Assembly: GCA_029379385.1 (NCBI GenBank)
Contig: CM055605.1
Coordinates: forward strand, 10,699,001-10,763,000
DNA length: 64,000 bases
Source of the DNA: Quillaja saponaria
Taxonomy: Eukaryota; Streptophyta; Magnoliopsida; Fabales; Quillajaceae
Direction: 5' to 3'
Shown: one piece after another, positions 24,118 to 36,100 of the stretch
Position numbering within the stretch: the first letter of the stretch is position 1
Layout: every line of letters begins with the position of its first letter
Made by a program: the position numbers and the translations under genes
Notes under the pieces: generated by a model
Database searches by the model: none
The model's input: only the letters and a program-made list of their open reading frames with translations
Told to the model about the DNA's origin: nothing

Positions 24118-27100
24118 ATGCAGCAGCCACCGCAAATGATTCCCATGATGCCTTCATTTCCTCCTACAAACATAACCACCGAGCAGATTCAGAAGGTACG
24201 CTTTTTCATACCCCACTTTCCTCTTTTCAGTTGCTTGACTCAGGCTAGGATGCATATTTGGTTATGGGGTTTATAGCTTTTGTTTGGAGGCCTTGTTGGT
24301 TTATTTGGAATAATGGGTAATTTTTGCTGGTTGGCATTTTTCGGGTGTGATTTGGATTGTCGATGAACCTAAGTTAATTGATAGAAATCACTTGATGATT
24401 GATAAATAGGGGAAAAACCGAATTAGGTTCAAGAAAATCCGATATATTGATCATTGGGCCTTCAAGCTGAAAAGCTCGGTCTCAAGCAAACATCTTGAAA
24501 TGGCACTTCAATCCCTTTGCTGAGATTTCAAAGTTTTTGCTTTTTATTTGATTATCCGAAGTACCGGCGTGTGAGATGAGATGTGGGGTTGTTATGAAAG
24601 TATCATTAGTCAGTGTATACCATTGGGGTCAGGCAGTATGAATACGGGTTCTTGATTATTTACCTTGCTTGGTTTTGATAGAAGTCCTGATAAGTGTTAA
24701 ACATATGCTCATTTAACTTCTGAGCACAAATTAATTGATGTATATTCTTTTCTTGATACTAATGGTATTGGACTTATTGGTATTTTTGGTAATGGCTTGT
24801 CATTGATCCATGGGGTGACCTAACTATGGTTTCAGGAGTTGTTCTTCTAAGAAGGGACAATATTTATTTTCTGGGTAGCTGACTGAGAATTAAAGTGATA
24901 ATAAACTTCTTTGGAAAACCTTACTAACCACTCGATGGTGTTAATTTATACCATGTTTGACTACATTTGTCGAATATGTGAAATCTATGGTATATTGATT
25001 GATTGATTGTTAACAGAGTTTATTAGTTTTTTCATGAGTTGCCTTCTTGATATAAATATTTTTCTGGAATAAGTCTCAGCTCTAGCATGTACTAAGATTG
25101 CTTTTGGTGCTGGTTTTTTGTTAAAACTGACATTGTGTGCTTGTAGATAGTTATTGCTATGTTGGTTCTGTTCTTTTGCATGATAAAGGTAGTAGAATTG
25201 GGGTTTGGAAAGAGTACTTTGCAAGGTTAAAAGCTGTTTGTACTAATGGTTTTGGAATCCTGCATATAATGTTGTTGCTCTTTGGTTAGTTTTGTATGGT
25301 AGTTTCCACATAGATATGAATGTGAGCGTTGATATGTTTAGGTATTGCACATGCCTATAATTGTATGAGGATGGTTTATTAGATTTGGTTTTGCTTTCTA
25401 ATTTTCTTAATTGTTATGTACATTCTTGTATGAAATGCTTAAGGATGTATGGAAATTTACTAGATTTTTTTTTCAAGGGCATGCCCTTGGATTTTCCAAC
25501 CATGTTCATTTTTAGATCTTCCATCAAACTCTCAAGTGCTTTTATTTTAAAATTTTATTGTCATTTTTTTTTTCTTAGAAAGTTATTCTACCTTATGCTG
25601 TTTTGTTCAAAAATTTTATTTGCACAAGTTGATGGCATCAATCCCAACATTTAGTCCTATTTGTCAAACCTTACATGTGCAACTTAAGGTTGGTATGGGA
25701 CATTTAAAAAAAAAAAATTAATAAATAAATAAATTCTTTTGTCCCCTTTCTCAATTTATTTTTGTTTATCTAGAGATCAAACTTTTTCCTTTATCTATGA
25801 TCCATAAATGCTTGTTTGATTAGAATGTGCATGATATATGTTGGTTGGTGTGGACTGATGAGGGATAATTTTTTACCACTTTATTTTGCAAACATAATTT
25901 CTGGTAACCACTAAGTGGGTGACTTGGAGGTGCTTAATGTAACTGATAGTATGTTTTAAACTGTTTTTTAAAGCTATGCAATTGAGCCTTGTTTTAAAAG
26001 TTGATTGGTGGTGACTTCATGCACTCCATCTTCACTGCTCACTTTCTAGCGGCAGTGCATGCCGCAGAATTTCCCAGAATTCTTAGAGTGTATTATTGTT
26101 TTACAACTTAGAGTTTAGTTATCATGTTCATGAGATTTGATGAAATATATTAGATACAAAGAGTAATCCCCCCATGCTTAAAATTTCTTTATTAATCTCA
26201 GCTATATCAAGTGTATTATTTATGTTAAAACTTAGGTTTTACCGTTTTAGTTATCATGTTCATTAGATTTGATGAAATATAGTAGATACATGGAGAAATC
26301 TCTCATGTTTAAGTTCTTTATAAGCCCCCAGCTATATTAGGTGTAATATTGTGTTAAAACATAGAATTTAGTTATCATATTCATGAGATTAAATGCAATA
26401 TTTACACTTGCTGTCAACATATTGCAACCCTCTACCTTTATCTAGGCCAGGGTCGGTTGTGATAAAAAAATTAGGAAATTGAATGTGGCACAGGCTGATA
26501 TGATTAATGCTGGAAGAGAATCCATGTAAAGGAAGTGCAATTAGTTTTGTTAGATTCATGTAGCTTGCCCAAATTATTTGGGATTAAGGTTTGTTAGTGG
26601 TCGAGTCCAGTAACCAATAATTTTCTTTCATCACTTATAGTTATATGTTTTACATCTTCTCATCTTTGATTATTACTTTCTCATATCAGAATTACATTTT
26701 AGGTTTTGTTCAAATGGCCAATAAGAACTTCTCTAATTCACATGCTCTGCTTTTATGTATGATGCAGTGTCTTGATGAGAACAAGAAGTTGATTCTGGCA
26801 ATTTTGGACAATCAAAACCTTGGAAAACTTGCTGAATGTGCCCAGTAGGTGACCTCACCTTACTTGTTTTTGAAATTGTGTTTTGTTAATGCTGACATTG
26901 GGTCTGGATTGAGATTGTCTGAATTAATGATGTCTTGGTGGAAAACTCATTATCTGATAAAAAATTTCCCTATTTTTTTTATTTTTTTTTGTAATTTTGT
27001 AGGCTATAGGCACATAACATTAACAGTGTGTTGCCACTCTTGTTTCGTTTTTTTTTTTTTTTGAAACTTCTCAAAAAGAAGAAAAGGCCTTCTTTTTTCA

Positions 27101-28402
27101 GTTTGAAGTAATTCGTTATTATGCCTTCTTCTTTTTTCAGTTTGAAGTAATTCGTTATTAACTATATTTTTTACTACAGAAATTTTGATTAATCTGCTTG
27201 GGATCAGAATATGGTTGTAGAATTCTTCATTGATAATGATCAAAATTGCTGTAAGCCATATATTATGTGGCAGTAGCACTCGCCATATTCGTTTTTGGCT
27301 ACTTGTGCTTTTCATTACAGTGCTTGTGTTTTCAAAGTTGCATGTGCCCATTGGTGTTTTAGTCTTCACTTTTAGCTTTATATTTACTTTGGAAATAGAA
27401 TAATTTTTCTCACTGACGTGGAAGTCACCTATTTATCACCTATTTATCTGCCTGCTTTCTGGGGTTTATTTTTTAAGACGTCATGGTTCTGCCTCTCTAT
27501 ATAAAAAGGAGTCGAGATGATTGCTAAGCTTGCAATAATGTTTAATTGATGTATCAAATGAAGTGAATGAGTCAACTTTACAAGCAAACAGGCGATATAT
27601 ATATATTATTTTTGTCATTCATCAACTCCAGAATATATCTTCAATAAACTAGGCTTTATGACCTTCTATTGGATCTTAATATTTGTTAGAATATTGCAGC
27701 TTGCTCCTGCTATCCTTGTATGTAGCTGTTTGCGTGTGCCCTTCCTGAGTTTCCATGTAATATGCATTAGTATATATTGATGAATTAGGTACCAAGCTCA
27801 GCTTCAAAAGAATTTGATGTATTTAGCTGCAATTGCTGATGCTCAGCCTCAGGCACCGACAGTGCCTCCTCAGGTGGTAATTGGGCATAACTTGTCAGTT
27901 TTTTTTTTAAGGGTAATTTATGTGTTACATGCATTTTGCTTATTTGTGTCTCAAACACCTGCAGATGGCTCCACATCCTGCGATGCAACAAGGAGGATAT
28001 TATATGCAACATCCTCAAGCTGCAGCAATGGCTCATCAACAAGGTCTTTTCCCCCAAAAAATGCCATCTCAATTTAATAATCCTCATCAAAACTTAATGC
28101 AGGATTCACAGCAGCAGCTACATCTGCAACAACAGCATGCTATGCAAGGTCAAATGGGTATGAGACCTGCAGGAGGCAATAATGGCATGCATCCTATGCA
28201 TACTGAAGTCACTCTTGGAGGTGGGAGTGGTGGTGGCCCGCCTTCAACTTCGGGCCCAACTGATGTCCGTGGAGGTGGCAAGCAATACGCCACTGAGGCT
28301 GGCACAGCTGGTGCAGATGGCCATGGCAGCAGTGCAGCTGCTAGTCAAAGTGGTGGTGACGGTGAATCATCTTACTTGAAGGGGTCAGACGAGGCAAAGT
28401 GA
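24118..28402 (+). CDS. GIF: GRF-interacting factor (SSXT/AN3 family coactivator)
   Basis: Transcriptional coactivator that binds growth-regulating factors (GRFs) and links them to SWI/SNF chromatin remodellers in the nucleus, promoting cell proliferation in leaves and flowers. Four coding exons, 24118-24195, 26768-26844, 27789-27873 and 27965-28402, all with GT-AG borders, give 225 residues. Residues about 18-70 form the SNH (SSXT) domain: TTEQIQKCLDENKKL, NQNLGKLAECAQYQAQ, LQKNLMYLAAIADAQP. The rest is Gln/Met/Pro-rich, then Gly/Ser-rich (LGGGSGGGPPS), and ends in an acidic tail. The ITTEQIQK start and gapless SNH domain fit the GIF2/GIF3 branch rather than GIF1/AN3. The residue after QK is Cys (TGT) where many relatives have Tyr. 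Exon 2 must end at 26844 (CCA|GTAGGT) to avoid the in-frame TAG. Confidence 0.93.
26428..26605 (+). mobile_element. SINE/RTE-tail-like remnant in GIF intron 1
   Basis: TATTGCAACCCTCTACCTTT at 26419-26438 and nearby match, with divergence, the left part of the RTE copy at 52810-53196. GATTCATGTAGCTTGCCC followed by AATTATTTGGGATTAAGG matches its 3' tail, where the same place reads ATAGCCGACCCCAACTAG. The two parts are in the same order and spacing class, so this is a decayed short member of that family. It lies wholly within the intron. Confidence 0.5.
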
Positions 28403-29891
28403 CATGATTATGTGGTTACTTGATCATGTATACATGTGGCTGTTGATAGTAGATGTTCGTAGCTGTAGCACTAGTATGATCTTATGATCTGTGGTAGGTT
28501 GAGCCAAAAACACAAGTTTGCAGTTTGTTCTAGTTTTAAACAGAGTAGGTAGGTGAAGTTGTGTTTCAGAGCTTGGCATGTAATGAATTTACTGTCAAAT
28601 GAAACTGCTGGTGGTGCAAGAGAATTTTAGTATTAAGAGGAAGATATGTAAGCATGTGGCCTGTAATGCCATGTTTATCAGTTTGTGACAACTAATGTTG
28701 CACGGAAGGTTTTTCAGAAACTCGGCTCCATCTAGCAAGCATGAGTTATATGGATGTACAATTTTGATTTGTAGGGTTGGATATCTAATCCAAACATACA
28801 GAGTTTCTTTTATGTCACAATTCATGGATCATATAGAATTATTGAATTTGAATTGATTTGTGATAAATACAAAATTATTTAAAATCAATATCAGTTTAAT
28901 TCAAATTTGTTTGGGTTTAAATTAGATAGAACTCTTTGAGGTTTTTTTTATTATGAAAAAAAAAAAAAACCAAAATTCTCTTTATTTTAACAAATGGCAC
29001 TCCAATACCATTAATATATCACTTAAAACTTAACCAACAACAACTGTTTTAATTTCACGGTTAATAAAATAATAAATTATCTTAATTTTTTATGTTTTAT
29101 ACGTAGAGTAAACTTAAGGTCTAAGGATAGCCGTACAATTGAAACAGAAACCGAAGGAAGGATAAGCTAAGAGGAAAATCTATCATTCTCGTTTTAGAGA
29201 CGAGTAGAAGCTCACAGAACACAAACCAAAGGAAGAAGACGACTTAGGCGACGTCGTTTTGGGGCACGAGCATCACCGTTCAATTCAGTCGAAGATTTCA
29301 CTTTCAGGGAATTGAAGGTTGAATCTCGAGATTTTGTCTCTCATTCTCTTTCTCTGGGTGAAACTCTATATTTTCTGATTTTATTCTTAATTCAAAATGG
29401 TGTTGAGCTGTGTAGCTATGAAGCAATTTCCTACAACCACTTTCTTAATAACCAAACAACAAATTTTATATTCATCACTGATTAAAGTGAAATTGATTCT
29501 GAGGACACCCGTTAATTCATTGCTCAAATCTGTTTTTTTTTTTTTTTTGACAAATTTGTGAATTTTCATTTGCAGCCCTTTTTTGGTAGTCAGAATGGTT
29601 GACACTTTCTGCAATTGCCCTCCATTTTTATCTTATCCTGTCACCAAATAGGAGTACAGAATAAAAGAAGTGATACCCTATTGCTTAATTATAAGATAAT
29701 GAAAGAATTTTGTATTTGTTGGATTTTAGTGATACTTATTTCTGTGGATTCAGATAATTTTTGTGGGTTTCAATCTTTATGTTAGGTCTTGGAAATCACT
29801 TTAAAAGTTTTGTAAATTAAACTATTAAAGTAAGTATTAAGCTCAAAAGAAGTTACAATTATGAGGTTTCTGACGCAGGTTGTTGATCGAT
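28403..29891 (+). other. GIF 3' region and NCA1 promoter with 5' leader intron
   Basis: After the GIF stop there are AATGAATT/AATAAA-like sites but no clear single polyadenylation signal. A GC-richer block at about 29205-29320 looks like the untranslated first exon of NCA1, ending near GAAG|GTTGAA at 29316. Its intron ends at TGACGCAG (29871-29878), leaving a 13-base leader piece before the NCA1 ATG at 29892. Confidence 0.45.
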
Positions 29892-30161
29892 ATGAAACCT
29901 GTTTGCCCTTTTGTCAAAGCTGCTCGTCCTGATGATACCTCTTCGAGAAAATCAGGAGATAATCCAGTTAAACATCAGTCAGAGACTGATATGAAGCCTG
30001 TTTGTCCTTTTGCCAAAGCTGCTCGTCCTGATGATACCTCTTCAAGAAAATCAGGTGATAATATGAAAGCTGTTTGTCCTTTTAACAAAGCTGTTCGTCC
30101 TGATGATACCTCTTCGAGAAAATCAGATGATGATCCAGTTAAGCATCAGTCAGAGACCGAG
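29892..30161 (+). repeat. NCA1: In-frame triplication in NCA1 exon 1
   Basis: Unit 1 is 29892-29990 (33 codons), unit 2 is 29991-30062 (24 codons, lacking PVKHQSETD) and unit 3 is 30063-30161 (33 codons). Each begins with its own ATG and encodes MK-x-VCPF-x-KA-x-RPDDTSSRKS. The DNA copies are nearly identical, so the duplication is recent. Every unit keeps the frame, and each Met could in principle serve as a start. Confidence 0.95.
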
Positions 30162-33100
30162 AGTAAGGCCAAGAAAGACTATAGTGACTCTACAAGCACT
30201 TCACCAAAGTGCCCTTTTGGATATGATTCCCAAGTATTTAAGATAGGTCCTCTTAGCTGTCTGATTTGTCAAGCGCTTCTCTTTGAAAGTAGCAAATGTG
30301 TGCCTTGTTCTCATGTATTTTGCAAGTAAGCAGATCATTAAAAAATATTCTTTATCTGCCCCTTTTACTTGTATTTATCGCTTGTGGATCAACTCTTTTC
30401 AGTTTATGACTGTTTTCTATTTTTTAATGCTCTCTTTCTTAAGAAAGTTGTAATTCTTTTGAACCAGATTATGTATATCGCGCTTTAAGGACTGTCCCTT
30501 ATGTGGAGCTGACATTGACAAGATCGAACCTGATGCAAATCTTCAGGATTTAGTTGACCGCTTTATTGAAGGTCATGCAAGAATCAAAAGGTCTCATGTC
30601 AATACAGAAAAAGAGGAAGCAGCAACTGAAAATAAATCAGTGATATATGAGGACGTGTCTTTGGATAGAGGTGCTTTTTTGGTGCAACAAGCCATGAGGG
30701 TAGGTTTTGGTTGTTTTAATTATATTTATAAGTTTTCACTCATATGCTGATGATTTCTTTTTCTTTTATCTTTTATTTTGGGAGGGGGGTGTTGAGTGGG
30801 TTGTGGACTGGGACCAAATGCTCTGCAGAAGTTTGGGAAGCAATTTTTATGTACTTAGTTATGACACTGAGCAGCTTTCTTTCTGAATTGCAATGTAGGC
30901 ATTTCGTGCCCAGAATGTAGAAAGTGCCAAATCAAGACTCAATTTATGTGCAGAAGATATTCGTGATCAATTAGAAAGGATGGGAAACACATCAGAATTG
31001 TGTTCACAACTTGGAGCAGTCTTGGGCATGCTTGGTGACTGCTGGTATGTTTATCTCTCTCCCCTTCCCCCCTCTCCAGTCTCCCTCTATCTTTTTACCA
31101 ATTGGTCAGTTGTTCTGTCTGTATGTTTCTTCATCTATTTATCAATAGAAAGGTACAAATGTTCCTAGTTTTAAGTTCTTACTGGAACTTGTGGTGTTAG
31201 TTGGTATATATTATCATTAGATGGTTTACAAGCAGAGCTTGCATGGTCAGTGCTTACAAACAATGAAGAGCAGAAGAAGATTTAGACAAATGTAGGATAA
31301 TAAGAGATAGGAGTAGCCTCAATTAACAATAAAATCAAGGAAATTTGTGTAAGATGCAAATGCCTTGCTGCTAAAGGGGTAGTTGATTGAATTAGCAAAA
31401 CTGAAGTGAATTATATGAAGACCTAGAATTATGTGGATGGAAGTAGCGAGGATTAATGATAGTTTTGGGATCAAGAGTTTACCTCGGTGCTGAAAGCTTA
31501 AGCTATTAGCCAAGGTGCAACTTTATTTCCTTAAGATAAGAGTACCCCGTGTCTATATGTGTTGTGTTGCGGGTGGGCCCCAGAGAGGCTTCACAGTGCT
31601 CACACCCATATGTGACTGTCCATAGGGTGATCGTTGGCCTCCCATAAAGCCAACAATGTACCACTTCTCCAGTGACACCTGGGAGACATAGTTGTCAAAT
31701 TGAGATCTGATTGTGAATCAAAATTAATCCAATTGTAAGATTTCGTATAAATTCTTCAAATCAATTCCATCAGTTTTATAGATTAACACAAACAAAATTT
31801 ATTGAAAAATGAGATATCTTAACATGAATGAATGATCGTTTGGCCAATCGCAAAGGAACTTGACTTTAAAGCAAGTAATTTGTGTCTTAAAAAGATACAT
31901 TATTCCCTTCAAAAACATTGCTTCTCCTCTTTAAAGAATGAAGAATAGCCTCCCAACCATTTTTTAGATTAAAAATTTATGGCTTTACTTTAAAATACAT
32001 TGAGACTGTAGAAAAGACACTTTCGAGTTTGGACGATTTTAAACAGAAAAAATATATATGCTTATTTAGAGTTTTTAGCATGTCATGTCTAATTGAGATT
32101 CAATGGGCACAATAAGATTTAGGTTTGGTCCAACAAATTATGTATGGTATGAATCACATTTGAATCTTGAATTGTAAGATTTGAATCGTGAATCATACCA
32201 TTCGGTTGTAGTTTAGTTTTACTTGTCGGATTCGTATTGATTGATACGTGAATTGAATCAAACTTAAGATTCGAATAGAGAATTGTAAGATTCTGCTAAC
32301 TATGTCGGTGGACTTGAACTTGAATTGAAAACCTTGCCCTAATACAATTTTTCAGGATAAAGTGTTTACCACAACGTTACGGGTCTATTTGAGAGTTTGG
32401 AGGATATTGAGGGAGAAGAGAAGAGAGGAAAGGAAAGGAAAGGGGAGGAGAGCCGAGGAAAAATGACTTTTATCCTTTCCCTTATTTGGAAGTTTAAAAT
32501 TATGGATGGAAAGAAAATGATATATTACATTTCTTGTTTGGGATATGAGTGGAAAGGAAATGTCAACTGAGATGATATGTTTTTATATAATTTTACAATT
32601 ATGTTCTTAAAATGTTCTTTTTTGTGTATTAGTGAGGATTTAATAGAAAGAATAAGTGTATATTTGTCACTACAGACAATGATTATAATGTATTTATCTT
32701 CTCCCTCAAAATCATCCCAATTTGGAGAAATTAAAAAATTAGGCTCTAGGAGGGATTATGAGGATCATTTACCTTTCCATTTCTTGTCCATCCTTAAAAG
32801 AATAAAAAAAAATATTCTACGTATCCTCTTCTCTCTTCTCATTTCCTCTTCTTCCATTGGCCTCCACCCAAGTAGACCCTAAAAGCTTAATGGTCCCCAC
32901 TGAGAGGTGTACTACAGATTTCGTCTTCCGAAACCTGATTAGCTTTGAAGATTATTACGATATTCCTATGAGGCAGGAAAAAGAGGATAGAAATTCAAAA
33001 AAAATATATATATATTGTAGCTCTGGGATATTGTAGCATTTTTAAATCTTTTTAGAGTTGTTTTAGCTATTTAATTATGTATGGCTAGGATTAGATTAAA

Positions 33101-36100
33101 TCAAGGGTTGTGATTAAGTTTATTAGGTTTTTTAAGGAATTGCCTCTCTATAAAGGCTTTATGACGGGTTTGTAATATGTCATATTTTGATTAATTATAT
33201 GAAATCACCGCTTGCTTTTCAAAGTTTTTATGAGAACTCAGGGTTTGCTTCTCCTAGCATCCCAAAAGAGCTTTTTCTTTGTTTCCCTAAGAATCTTAGG
33301 CTTCCATGGAAATCAATCTTAGGTTTCCATCCTTTGGCGCTTCCCACCATGTCAGCCTACCTCAAGTATTTGACATTTAAGCTGAGTGGTTTTATGATAT
33401 TCCTGCACTGGTGCCTCAAAGAGGGAGTTATGGTTCCTCAGTTGCATAAAGGGGAGAAGATTTGACAATTTTTCTGCCAAAGTAGCTTATATCCTTAGGA
33501 ACTGCCATGCATACTTGGTGTAACAGTAACTGTTGAAGAAGGTCTTCTAACATTTTTCTTATAAGAAAAGAAATTATACTATGAGGAAAAAGTACATGAG
33601 AGGAGGACAAGGACTACTCTTTAAAAAGAAAAGTACAAAAAGGAGAAGCTAAGAACTAAGTGCACCCAAATCGTGCTGCAATCAGACAAGGAAATCCCAT
33701 GAAAAGTCCCAGCTGCTAAAACCCAAAGCGATGCCAAAAACATAATCCTGTCTCAGATAAGATGAATATGCAGCTTGGTGTCATAAAATATCCTAGAGTT
33801 CCTTTCCAACCAAAGATACAAAATTACCGCAAATATAGCACCATGCCACAAAAAAGAAAAGAAAAAAGGAAAAAAAGCATACATATTATTCTTCCCAGAA
33901 GCTTCTAACTAACATAAGATCAAAATAATGCATTCTTGTAGTATGAGCTTTTGTCTATAAAAGGGCAAGATTTTGAAACTAAAATGATGCTAGAAAAGCT
34001 GTTTTATATATTGGCATTTACAAATTAAGAAATGGAAACTATGAAGACCATTCATATATCCAATGGATGACCAAAAAAATTAGATAGGACTGCCCATAGA
34101 TTTCAATTGAAAAATCAGATGATACCTGGTCCTATAATGGGGCTGATCTGATCAAGAACCAGTTTTGACATCAGGAAGTATGTAACTAAAAAGGAGAAAC
34201 TAAATAATAAATGCAGAATTTTGCAGCTGCTTTTCGTTTGAAAAGGTAAGAGGCTGTATGTCTGAACTATACTAAATTTTTCAGTGCCAACAAATAAACA
34301 TACTGCATGCACTACTAACTTCACTGTTAATATGATTGTCTCAGAGTATAATGACTTTGATTCCCAATATGTTTTAATGAATCCAATTCTTACCAATATA
34401 TCTACTGCAGCCGAGCAACCGGAGATACTAGTTCTGCTGTTGCTTGTTTTGAAGAGAGTTTGGAATTTCTCTCGAAGTTGCCAACAGACGATTCGGAGGT
34501 GTTGTGTTGGAACCTAACTGTTTTATACTTATATTGTGTCTCATAATCATGCCACCCTGACTATTCTTTTTATACATACAGATCACTCATACACTTTCTG
34601 TTTCGCTTAATAAAATTGGAGATTTGAAATATTATGATGGGGACCTGCAAGGTGCAAGGTCTTACTATTCTCAAGCTCTTGATGTTCGCCGTGATGTCAT
34701 TAAGCATTGCTCAACTGTTCCATCCCAGGTTAGTGACCACTATTAGCCCGTGTTCTCCCACTTCTTATTATATTCACAATTTTTCTATTTCACTCCAACA
34801 ATCAATATAATTGTAAACACTCCTTTGATGCGTTGTTGACATGTTGCCTTATTGACTCACACGGTTTATTTAGTTGATGGACTCTTGGCTGCCATGGGAA
34901 CATGATAACTTCGATTTCTATCAGTAGTCGTATCATAGTTGCATATGTTTTAGATAACTTACTTGGATTACTTGGCTCTGCCCATGATATGCAGTTGGTG
35001 TCTGTCAACTAATTAGCTAAATGGATTCATTCTTGTAGAGGTTTTCCCATGCTCGTAAACGGGAAAAAATATGACCTACTTGTTAGGGCCGCAAATTGTA
35101 ATTTTTAAGTTCAAATTGAATTTCTTAGCATTTATTAAAATTGTATATAAACATTTAATTGGAGGGAAGTCTTACACTTATTTAATGCTCTGTTAGAAGA
35201 GCTAATTGCGTCTTCTTCATTTCATTATTGTTCACTATAATAGTTAATAGCCAAGGACTAATTAATTTTGTTAGAGATTTGAATTTGGTAGCCTGTTTGA
35301 AATCGATTTGATGGGTAACTGATTCATCATTAGACTAACTGCACGATTGTCACTTAAACTTTAGAGGGAGGACGGATGTTAAGTGTTTGTGGAGCTATGC
35401 TTTCTTTGCAATTATTTAGGGGGCCGGGGGGGGGGGGGGAGGGGAGGGAGTGTGGTTGAAACGTAATACAAGGATTTTTCGAGACTGTCACTACCCACGA
35501 CATCTTCTTTGGGATAAGATTGTTTTCGTCGCTTCTCTTTGGTGCTCTACTTCAGGAATATTTCAGTGTGTTTCTTGAAGGCATTTTCTCGACAAGCTAT
35601 AGTACCAGAAATTCTATAGCTTTAAGCGGGCTTTTGACTAAACAAAGCCTGTAAGCCCGAGTCCTTCACTCTTGGAATGGACGGACCAGGCCTTAAAAGA
35701 GGCATTGGGAGTACTAGGGCGCGCCCCTACTATTACTATACTAGGTCAGGGTTTTCTCCTTTCTTTCAATCCATGCAACGTGATTGGCGAGCCCTTTTGT
35801 ATTAAGCTCGTCTCTTTCTGTTTTTCTTCTATATTTTCTTTTACTGTCCTCCTCTGTACTTCTTTCCCTCTTACTAAAATTTCTTTTTCTATCAAAAACT
35901 ATAAAATCACTTTAAGAAACTAAAGTTGTATATAGAAGAGTGGTAACAAACTTTGTATCAATATTTTGTATTTAACAGATAGTATCTTGACCCCAATCTT
36001 CTTTTGTTACTATTTCATGCGTCTTTATTCCCCACCCCTTCCATACTTACACTTCCCCTGAATGTGACACACTCAGTTTTTATAAAAATAAATAACTGAC

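Noticed and set aside
27004..27369. 121-codon minus-strand frame in GIF intron 2
   Set aside because: It includes a translated internal direct repeat and poly-A; it is antisense to an intron and has no domain.
33000..33260. LTR-like stretch (TCTCTATAAAGGC, GGTTTGTAATATG) in NCA1 intron 3
   Set aside because: No matching second LTR, target duplication or primer site could be found, so a solo LTR is not supported.
35640..35780. GC-rich block that at first looked like mitochondrial DNA inserted in the nucleus
   Set aside because: The adjacent upstream sequence reads as an L1 reverse transcriptase end, so a LINE 3' tail explains it better.
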